Positions 1-6,531 of a stretch of 30,590 nt of DNA are shown piece by piece (the stretch's first letter is position 1; each line of letters starts with the position of its first letter). The notes below the pieces were generated by a model. The model was not told where the DNA came from, searched no databases, and worked only from the letters and a program-made list of their open reading frames with translations. The DNA lies in NCBI GenBank assembly GCA_021796135.1, contig JAJYOQ010000004.1, positions 1 through 30,590 on the forward strand. Reading direction: 5' to 3'. This DNA comes from Bacteroidota bacterium (lineage in GTDB: Bacteria > Bacteroidota > Ignavibacteria > Ignavibacteriales > Ignavibacteriaceae). The translations under genes were made by a program, and so were the position numbers.

Positions 1-1488
1 ATTTCAAATTCCAAAATTACATTATCTCAACTCGAACAATACCTCTCTAAAGCGGCATGGATTCTTAAAGGTCCGGTTGACGCCTCTGACTTTAAAGCTT
101 ACATATTTCCTCTATTATTTTTTAAAAGACTATCCGATGTTTATGACGAAGAATACCAAATAGCTCTAAAAGAATCTTCTGGCGATAAAGAATATGCATC
201 CCTTCCGGAGTTTCATAGATTTATAATTCCTGAAAATTGCCACTGGAATGATGTTCGTGAAGTAACCGTGAATGTTGGTCAATCCTTAGAAAAAGCTTTT
301 CGCGGAATTGAACAAGCAAACCTTGAGCATCTTTACGGAATATTCGGTGATGCTCAATGGAGTAATAAAAATAAGCTCCCAGATAGATTACTCATTGATC
401 TGATTGAACATTTCTCTCAATACAACCTTTCCAATTCAAATGTCGATCCGGATTTGTTAGGTCAATCTTATGAATATTTAATAAAGCATTTTGCTGATTT
501 AACTAATAAGAAAGCCGGTGAGTTTTATACACCCAGATCAGTCGTACACTTAATGGGTTTAATCATAGATGCCAAAGAAGGCGAAAGCATTTATGATCCT
601 GCTTGCGGTACCGGCGGTATGCTTCTCGAATCTATAAATCACTTAAAAGTGAAAAAGCAAGATTATAGAACACTCAAGTTGTTCGGACAAGAAAAGAATC
701 TTACTTCATCTTCAATAGCTCGTATGAATATGTTCCTCCATGGAATTGAAGATTTCCAAATTATTCGAGGTGATACTTTAAGAAATCCTGCCTTCTTTGA
801 AGGTGACGAACTAAAAACTTTTGATTGTGTAATTGCTAATCCCCCTTTTTCATTAAAATCATGGGGAGTCGAGCAATGGTTAAATGATCCTTATGGTAGA
901 AATATTGCCGGAGTGCCGCCACAAGGTAATGGAGACTTAGCATGGGTTCAGCACATGATTAAATCAATGAAATCGGATTCCGGACGCATGGCTGTAGTGT
1001 TGCCTCACGGCGCTTTATTTAGAAAAGGCGCTGAAGGTAGAATTCGTAAAACGTTAATTGAGTCGGATTTATTAGAAGCTGTTATCGGCTTAGGTCCAAA
1101 CATTTTTTACGGAACCCAATTAGCCGCTTGTATATTAGTTTTCAGAAATAATAAAACCGGCAGCAAAAATAATAAAGTGTTATTTATTGATGCCTCAGAC
1201 CAAATTAAAGTTGGACGTGCACAAAATTTTCTTGAGCCTGAACATATAAATAAAATCTATAAATGGTATTCTGATTTTAAAGATGTTGAGAACTACGTTA
1301 AAGCCGCTTCAAAAGAAATGATCTCAGAGAATGATTTTAATCTGAACATTCCTCTTTATGTTGAAAAAATAATTGAAGATAATCTCCCATCTGTTGAAGA
1401 AGTTCTAATGGACTTAAAGCAAGCATGGGAAGAATGCCAAAAAGCTGAAGCAACATTTATAAATAAGTTAAATGATTTTGTCTCATGA
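1..1488 (+). CDS. hsdM: Type I restriction-modification methyltransferase subunit HsdM, copy 1 (5' partial)
   Basis: The reading frame is open from base 1, so the gene starts upstream. Alignment with the second HsdM at 2603 suggests only about ten residues are missing, and the first ATG inside the window (268) is not the true start. The N-terminal HsdM helical domain is visible (LSQLEQYLSKAAW, FPLLFFKRLSDVYDEE). The SAM-binding motif DPACGTGGM lies near residue 199 and the catalytic NPPF near residue 280, window numbering. HsdM transfers methyl groups to adenine within an M2S complex and supplies the core of the R-M-S restriction enzyme. The stop codon overlaps the start of the SIR2 gene as ATGA (1485-1488), so translation is probably coupled. 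This copy has no specificity subunit directly after it; the only HsdS follows the second HsdM. Family assignment is firm. Confidence 0.95.
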   Translation: MSNSKITLSQLEQYLSKAAWILKGPVDASDFKAYIFPLLFFKRLSDVYDEEYQIALKESSGDKEYASLPEFHRFIIPENCHWNDVREVTVNVGQSLEKAFRGIEQANLEHLYGIFGDAQWSNKNKLPDRLLIDLIEHFSQYNLSNSNVDPDLLGQSYEYLIKHFADLTNKKAGEFYTPRSVVHLMGLIIDAKEGESIYDPACGTGGMLLESINHLKVKKQDYRTLKLFGQEKNLTSSSIARMNMFLHGIEDFQIIRGDTLRNPAFFEGDELKTFDCVIANPPFSLKSWGVEQWLNDPYGRNIAGVPPQGNGDLAWVQHMIKSMKSDSGRMAVVLPHGALFRKGAEGRIRKTLIESDLLEAVIGLGPNIFYGTQLAACILVFRNNKTGSKNNKVLFIDASDQIKVGRAQNFLEPEHINKIYKWYSDFKDVENYVKAASKEMISENDFNLNIPLYVEKIIEDNLPSVEEVLMDLKQAWEECQKAEATFINKLNDFVS

Positions 1489-2606
1489 ACACCACAAAAA
1501 ACAAGACCGTTTTCTTTTTAGGTGCAGGTTTTTCCTGTGCTGCCGGTGCACCCAGCCAGAAAGAACTTCTCGGTAAAGTTTTAAATTATTCAGGAAACAA
1601 TTATGGTAATCCTGTAGATGATTACCTTGACGAATTAAAAAAATTCTTACGAGATGCTTTCAGCTTAGATGATCATAAAATGAAAGATTTTAGCCTTGAA
1701 GATTTTTATACACCAATTGATAAGTGTATTTCACAAAATTCCTCCTTTAGAGGATATTCTATTGATCATATAAAAAAAATCAGAAATGAATTATCTACTT
1801 TAATTTCAATAGTTATAGATGCTGAATTAACGAATTCTGACAAAGATAAAACTTACTTAGATAAGTTTGTTAATTTAATAATTGATTTCCTAAATAGAGA
1901 TATCAAAATTATTTTTCCAATGCACGAATTAGCAATTATTACAACTAATTGGGATATTTTGTTGGATAAAAGATTCTATTTAAAATCAGATCAACAAAAT
2001 TTTTTTGTTAATCTGGATTATGGAACATCGACAGTCTATCTAAAGGATGCAAATTATAATAGCCAGCTAAGTCCTCTTAGTAGATTACGAAGAAGAATAT
2101 ATGATTTAGAATTATATAAAATTCACGGATCTTTAAATTGGCTAAAATGTCCTAGTTGCAATCGATTATTTGTAAATCCTGAAAAGAAAGCTGGAATTTT
2201 AGAAATTGATCTCAACATCCGCTGTAAGTATTGTTCTGATATCTTTACATTTAAAACAGAAGATTATCGGGGAATATATTTAGAACCTCAAATAATCTAT
2301 CCAACCTTTATGAAGGATCTATCCAATATTCACTTCAACCAAATTTGGGATAATGCATCAGTTGCTTTAAGTGAAGCTTCTAATATCGTTTTCATTGGCT
2401 ATTCTTTTCAGCAAGCGGACTACGAAATAAGGCAATTACTTTCTCGTAAAGTTCCGGACAATTGTAAAATTACAGTTGTGTTAAATAATAATAATAATAA
2501 AGAAACGTTTGAACGTTATCATAATTTTTTTGGAAGACGAACATTTAAAGAACTTGATTGCGGTGCAGAAATTTTCGTGAAAGATTATATGCTAGAATAT
2601 TTATGA
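1485..2606 (+). CDS. SIR2-family (SIR2-2-like) NAD-binding protein with zinc ribbon
   Basis: A 373-residue protein with sirtuin-fold landmarks: the N-terminal NAD loop GAGFS (13-17), TTNWD (153-157), the candidate catalytic histidine in KIHGS (H214), and GYSFQQAD (305-312). A four-cysteine zinc ribbon (C222, C225, C247, C250) is inserted after the catalytic histidine, as in deacetylase-type sirtuins and many bacterial SIR2-2 proteins. In prokaryotic immunity such SIR2 domains (for example in Thoeris ThsA, DSR proteins and SIR2-Argonaute pairs) cleave NAD+ and stop growth; that activity here is inferred. The gene is joined to both flanking hsdM genes by four-base ATGA overlaps (1485-1488 and 2603-2606). 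It therefore looks like an integral member of the restriction operon, not a passenger. A backup role when restriction fails would fit, but a protein deacetylase role is not excluded. Confidence 0.88.
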   Translation: MNTTKNKTVFFLGAGFSCAAGAPSQKELLGKVLNYSGNNYGNPVDDYLDELKKFLRDAFSLDDHKMKDFSLEDFYTPIDKCISQNSSFRGYSIDHIKKIRNELSTLISIVIDAELTNSDKDKTYLDKFVNLIIDFLNRDIKIIFPMHELAIITTNWDILLDKRFYLKSDQQNFFVNLDYGTSTVYLKDANYNSQLSPLSRLRRRIYDLELYKIHGSLNWLKCPSCNRLFVNPEKKAGILEIDLNIRCKYCSDIFTFKTEDYRGIYLEPQIIYPTFMKDLSNIHFNQIWDNASVALSEASNIVFIGYSFQQADYEIRQLLSRKVPDNCKITVVLNNNNNKETFERYHNFFGRRTFKELDCGAEIFVKDYMLEYL

Positions 2607-4069
2607 CCTTACAACAACTAGAAAAATATCTCTGGGGCGCCGCAACCTATTTACGTGGACATATTGATGCCGGCGATTATAAGCAGTATATCTTTCCGTT
2701 GCTATTCTTTAAACGTATTTGCGACGTTTACGATGAAGAATTTGATCAAGCATTAAAAGAAAGCAACGGCGATCTTGATTTTGCTTCCTTTGAAGAAAAC
2801 CACCGCTTCCAGGTTCCTAAAGGCGCACATTGGAATGATGTAAGAGAACAGACCGTTAATGTTGGAATGACAATTCAGAAATCACTTAGAAAAATTGAAA
2901 AAGCTAATCCCGATACTCTTTACGGAATCTTTGGTGATGCAAGCTGGACAAACAAAGACCGACTCTCCGATGAAACTCTTGTTAATCTTATCGAACATTT
3001 TTCTCAGCACAAACTAAATATTGAAAATGTTCCCGATGACCAGCTTGGCAACGGTTACGAATATTTAATTAAACAATTCGCCGACGACAGCGGGCATACC
3101 GCAGCGGAGTTTTACACTAACAGAACAGTAGTTAGATTGATGACACTAATAATGGATCCGCAGCCTGGCGAAAGTGTTTATGATCCCACTTGCGGTTCCG
3201 GCGGCTTGCTTCTTAATTGTGCATTGCAGTTGAAGGAAGCCGGAAAAGAATACAGAACATTAAAATTATACGGACAGGAAATAAATCTTCTTACATCTGC
3301 AATCGCAAGAATGAATATGTTCCTACACGGCATTGAAGAATTCCAGATTGTAAGAGGAAACACTTTAAGTAATCCTGCATTTTTACAAAATGATGAGCTT
3401 CAAAAGTTCAATATTGTTCTTGCAAATCCACCTTACTCCTTAAAAAGTTGGGATAGAAAATCTTTTGAGAGCGATCCTTACGGAAGAAATATTTGGGGCA
3501 CTCCGCCGCAAGGTACAGCCGATTATGCCTTCCAGCAGCACATCATGAAAAGTCTTGATGAACACAACGGTCGCTCTATTACTCTTTGGCCTCACGGTAT
3601 TTTGTTTCGCGATGCTGAAGCTGATATGAGAAAAAAGATGGTTGAAAGTGATGTCGTTGAATGTGTAATCGGTTTAGGTCCTAATCTTTTTTATAATTCT
3701 CCTATGGAAGCCTGTCTTTTAATTATTAACACTAATAAGCCTAAAAATAGAAGAGGAAAAGTTTTAATAATTAATGCTGTAAAAGAAGTTAAACAAGAAA
3801 AGAGCATATCATATTTGGAAGAGCAACACATCCAAAAAATATATAATGCTTTTAATAATTACGAAGACATTACTGATTTTTGTAGAGTTATTGAAATACA
3901 AGAAATACTTGCTAAAAATGGAAGTCTTAATATACCGCTCTATGTTAGTAATGTTAGTAACGGTAACAACCATAAAAAATTAAATGAATTATTTGAAGAG
4001 TGGCAGAATAGCTCAGCGAATTTAAACAAAAGCATGAATGAGCTGTTCAAAACTTTGGAGCAAAACTAA
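2603..4069 (+). CDS. hsdM: Type I restriction-modification methyltransferase subunit HsdM, copy 2
   Basis: A 488-residue HsdM. I chose the ATG at 2603 because it forms an ATGA overlap with the SIR2 stop and gives the family start MTLQQLEKYLWGAA; the in-frame ATG at 2558 would add 15 residues from inside the SIR2 gene. The SAM motif DPTCGSGG is near residue 194 and the catalytic NPPY near 275. It is clearly paralogous to copy 1 along its whole length but diverged, for example NPPY against NPPF, and WPHGILFRDAEADM where copy 1 reads LPHGALFRKGAEGR. It is followed one base after its stop by hsdS, so this copy is the natural methylation partner of that specificity subunit. The two M proteins may form a mixed M1M2S enzyme, or one may belong to another S subunit outside the window. 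Confidence 0.95.
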   Translation: MTLQQLEKYLWGAATYLRGHIDAGDYKQYIFPLLFFKRICDVYDEEFDQALKESNGDLDFASFEENHRFQVPKGAHWNDVREQTVNVGMTIQKSLRKIEKANPDTLYGIFGDASWTNKDRLSDETLVNLIEHFSQHKLNIENVPDDQLGNGYEYLIKQFADDSGHTAAEFYTNRTVVRLMTLIMDPQPGESVYDPTCGSGGLLLNCALQLKEAGKEYRTLKLYGQEINLLTSAIARMNMFLHGIEEFQIVRGNTLSNPAFLQNDELQKFNIVLANPPYSLKSWDRKSFESDPYGRNIWGTPPQGTADYAFQQHIMKSLDEHNGRSITLWPHGILFRDAEADMRKKMVESDVVECVIGLGPNLFYNSPMEACLLIINTNKPKNRRGKVLIINAVKEVKQEKSISYLEEQHIQKIYNAFNNYEDITDFCRVIEIQEILAKNGSLNIPLYVSNVSNGNNHKKLNELFEEWQNSSANLNKSMNELFKTLEQN

Positions 4070-4070
4070 A

Positions 4071-5207
4071 ATGTTGAGTTCTGCATTAACGAATATTGAT
4101 AAATCTAATTGGACAGAACATAGATTTGATGAAATAGCATTTAGCATTAGCGAAAGGGTAGAACCAACAAACACAGATCTTGAAATTTATGTTGGTTTAG
4201 AACATTTAGATCCTGAGTCAATTCATATTAAAAGATTCGGCAAACGTTCTGATGTTAAAGGGACAAAACTAAAAGTTTATCCGGGTGATATTATTTTTGG
4301 TAGACGAAGAGCTTATCAAAGGAAAGCAGCTATCGCAAATTTTGAGGGTTTCTGTTCCGCACATGCTTTAGTATTAAGAGCAAACCCGGAAGTGATTGAG
4401 CCAAGGTTATTTCCTTTTTTCCTCCACTCGGATGCTTTTATGAATCGTGCTGTTGATATATCAGTTGGTTCATTATCGCCTACAATAAATTGGGGTACAT
4501 TAAAAAAAGAAAAATTCCTCCTCCCGCCAAGAAATCAACAAGCTAAAATTGCTGAACTGCTTTGGGCTGCGGATGAAATGATAGAAAAATATTATTCAGC
4601 CTTAAATCGAATAGATATTTTATTACTTTCATATAGAAAAGATGTCTTCGATGGTAAAAATATTACAGTGGTTCCATTACATACTATTGTAGAAATAATT
4701 ATGGGTCAGTCACCACCGGGAAGCTCATATAATACTTTGGGAGAAGGAATTCCGTTTTTACAAGGTAATGCTGAATTTGGTGATGTTTATCCTGTAGCTA
4801 CAAAATATACAACCGAACCTAAAAGAATTGCACCCAAAGCCAGTTTATTAATCTCTGTAAGAGCTCCAGTAGGCGATATTAATGTAGCAGACAAAGAATA
4901 TTGTATTGGTAGAGGTCTTGCTGCAATTGTTCCTAACATTAATGTGTCTGTTAATTATTTAGAAAATTATCTTCTATATTCAAAAAATTTACTTGAAACA
5001 AATAGCACAGGTTCAACATTTAAGGCAATAAATAAAGACAACCTTAACAATCTCAATGTTAAAATGCCAGATAGCTCAAAAGTTTTTGTAATTGAAAATA
5101 ATCTAGACAAAATTTCAAAATCAATTCGATATTTCAATAATACGATCACTAAAAGCAATAGTTTATCAAAATCAATCATAAATCAAATTTTCAGTGAAAA
5201 ATATTAA
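4071..5207 (+). CDS. hsdS: Type I restriction-modification specificity subunit HsdS
   Basis: A 378-residue specificity protein that dictates the bipartite DNA target of the type I enzyme. The first target-recognition domain occupies roughly residues 1-165, including VYPGDIIFGRRRAYQRK and SVGSLSPTINW. The central conserved helix region begins LPPRNQQAKIAELL. The second recognition domain begins near VVPLHTIVEIIMGQSPPG and contains ISVRAPVGDIN. A second helical spacer ends the protein. I chose the ATG at 4071, one base after the hsdM stop; an upstream in-frame ATG at 4038 would overlap hsdM by 32 bases. The length is slightly short for a two-TRD HsdS but both TRDs and both conserved regions are present. 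No frameshift or stop is visible, so the gene looks functional. Confidence 0.93.
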   Translation: MLSSALTNIDKSNWTEHRFDEIAFSISERVEPTNTDLEIYVGLEHLDPESIHIKRFGKRSDVKGTKLKVYPGDIIFGRRRAYQRKAAIANFEGFCSAHALVLRANPEVIEPRLFPFFLHSDAFMNRAVDISVGSLSPTINWGTLKKEKFLLPPRNQQAKIAELLWAADEMIEKYYSALNRIDILLLSYRKDVFDGKNITVVPLHTIVEIIMGQSPPGSSYNTLGEGIPFLQGNAEFGDVYPVATKYTTEPKRIAPKASLLISVRAPVGDINVADKEYCIGRGLAAIVPNINVSVNYLENYLLYSKNLLETNSTGSTFKAINKDNLNNLNVKMPDSSKVFVIENNLDKISKSIRYFNNTITKSNSLSKSIINQIFSEKY

Positions 5208-5284
5208 ATGCCATCCAATAAACTAAATAGCCTCAAAAATTCTATCCAATTATTGATTTATTTCTTCCCAATAAGTAATTTGCA

Positions 5285-5301
5285 ATTCGCAATTTGCGAA
5301 T
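5285..5301. promoter_or_regulatory. Perfect 8-bp-arm palindrome, possible operator upstream of the AbiE-like pair
   Basis: ATTCGCAA-T-TTGCGAAT is a perfect inverted repeat with a one-base centre, 22 bases before the start of the helix-turn-helix gene at 5324. It lies in the 116-base gap after hsdS. AbiEi antitoxins are known to repress their own operon by binding inverted repeats, so this is a reasonable operator candidate. The surrounding bases carry further echoes of the same words (gcaatt, cgaatta), so a chance low-complexity origin is possible. Confidence 0.35.
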
Positions 5302-5323
5302 CACGAATTATTAAGGTTAAGGT

Positions 5324-5839
5324 ATGAAAAAACATAGTGGAATACGTCCACATGATATTGCCATTCTTCTTAAAATTTCAATTTTTAAGGATTCTAATTG
5401 GTATGCCAAGGATTTAGCAATAGACATAAAAATAAGTGCAAGTGAAGTAAGCGAATCTCTTGAACGATCTGTTATTGCTGGTTTAATTAGCAATGATAAA
5501 AAAACATTGATGAAAAGTGCATTGCTCGAATTTCTTGAATTTGGAATAAGATATGTTTACCCGGTAATTCCCGGTGCAATTACAAGAGGCGTTCCAACTG
5601 CACATTCCGCGCCCCCACTCGCAAACTTTATACAAAGCCAAGAGTTGTTTGTTTGGCCTTCCGCTGACGGCACCGCAAGGGGACAATCAATTGAGCCCCT
5701 TCACCCTAAATTACCCGAAGTATGTTTAAAAGATAACAGACTGTATGAGCTTTTAGCTTTGACGGATGCTTTAAGAATTGGACGCGTGAGAGAAAAACAA
5801 ATTGCAATGAAAGAGCTTAGAAAGCGGATTTTAATTTAA
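5324..5839 (+). CDS. Winged-helix-like regulator, AbiEi-like antitoxin candidate
   Basis: A 171-residue protein. The first ~65 residues read as a MarR/winged-helix-type DNA-binding region (AKDLAIDIKISASEVSESLE). They are followed by the conserved stretch VYPVIPGAITRGVPTAHSAP, which I recognise as recurrent in small regulators encoded next to nucleotidyltransferase genes. The stop overlaps the start of the AbiEii-like gene (TAATG at 5837-5841), which indicates coupled translation and a shared function. In type IV AbiE systems the first gene is the DNA-binding antitoxin and the second the nucleotidyltransferase toxin; the gene order fits. It lacks an obvious long AbiEi C-terminal domain, so it may be a distinct partner. 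The palindrome just upstream may be its binding site. Being located between hsdS and hsdR suggests it stabilises or regulates the restriction operon. Confidence 0.7.
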   Translation: MKKHSGIRPHDIAILLKISIFKDSNWYAKDLAIDIKISASEVSESLERSVIAGLISNDKKTLMKSALLEFLEFGIRYVYPVIPGAITRGVPTAHSAPPLANFIQSQELFVWPSADGTARGQSIEPLHPKLPEVCLKDNRLYELLALTDALRIGRVREKQIAMKELRKRILI

Positions 5840-6531
5840 TGAAAAACAAAAACTTCAGTTTAGAAATAGTTAAAGTTGTCGCTGATGCACTTGGAGATAT
5901 CAATAGTCATGTTGTTTATGTCGGTGGTGCTATTGTGGGTGTTTATGCTGATGACCCCGCTGCCGATGATGTTCGCCCTACAAAAGATGTTGATATTACA
6001 TTAAAAATCGCAACCTATGCAGAGCTTTCTAAACTTGAACAAGAACTTTTAAAAAAAGGATTTAAAAGAGACCCCTTGGAAAAAGTTGAGTGCCGTTTCT
6101 TTTTAAATGAAATTCTTATTGACGTAATGAGCACAACTCGCGTTGGTTGGGCGCCTGCTAATAGTTGGTTTGAACCGGGATTTAACCATCTTCAAGAATT
6201 TAATCTGGAAGGAATAATAATTAAGATTCTCCCCTTAGCATATTTTTTAGCAACAAAATTTGAAGCCTTTAATGACAGGGGAAGAACAGATCCCCGCACA
6301 AGCCGCGATCTTGAGGATATCGTTTATATTTTAGATAATAGGATGAATCTTATAAACGATATGCTGACTGCACCCGGTGATGTGAAGAATTATCTAATCA
6401 ATCAATTCAAAATGCTTCTTAATGACTCAATATTGCAAGAAGCTATGCTTGGTAATCTCTCCTACGAAACACAATCCGAAAGACAAAAAATAATTAACAA
6501 AAAACTTCTGGAGATTATTGATGGGGTTTAA
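5839..6531 (+). CDS. Nucleotidyltransferase, AbiEii/MNT-fold toxin candidate
   Basis: A 230-residue protein with the polymerase-beta-type nucleotidyltransferase signature: GG at residues 29-30, the metal-binding pair in TKDVDIT (D50 and D52), and a third acidic residue in ILIDVMS (D95). This matches AbiEii/AbiGii and related DUF1814-type proteins. AbiEii-family toxins transfer nucleotides to RNA or other targets and cause reversible growth arrest; substrate here is unknown. The start overlaps the preceding regulator stop and its end overlaps the hsdR start by 11 bases, so regulator, transferase and hsdR are probably cotranscribed. A possible job is to punish loss of the restriction locus, or to act when restriction is overwhelmed. 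Catalytic residues look intact. Confidence 0.82.
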   Translation: MKNKNFSLEIVKVVADALGDINSHVVYVGGAIVGVYADDPAADDVRPTKDVDITLKIATYAELSKLEQELLKKGFKRDPLEKVECRFFLNEILIDVMSTTRVGWAPANSWFEPGFNHLQEFNLEGIIIKILPLAYFLATKFEAFNDRGRTDPRTSRDLEDIVYILDNRMNLINDMLTAPGDVKNYLINQFKMLLNDSILQEAMLGNLSYETQSERQKIINKKLLEIIDGV

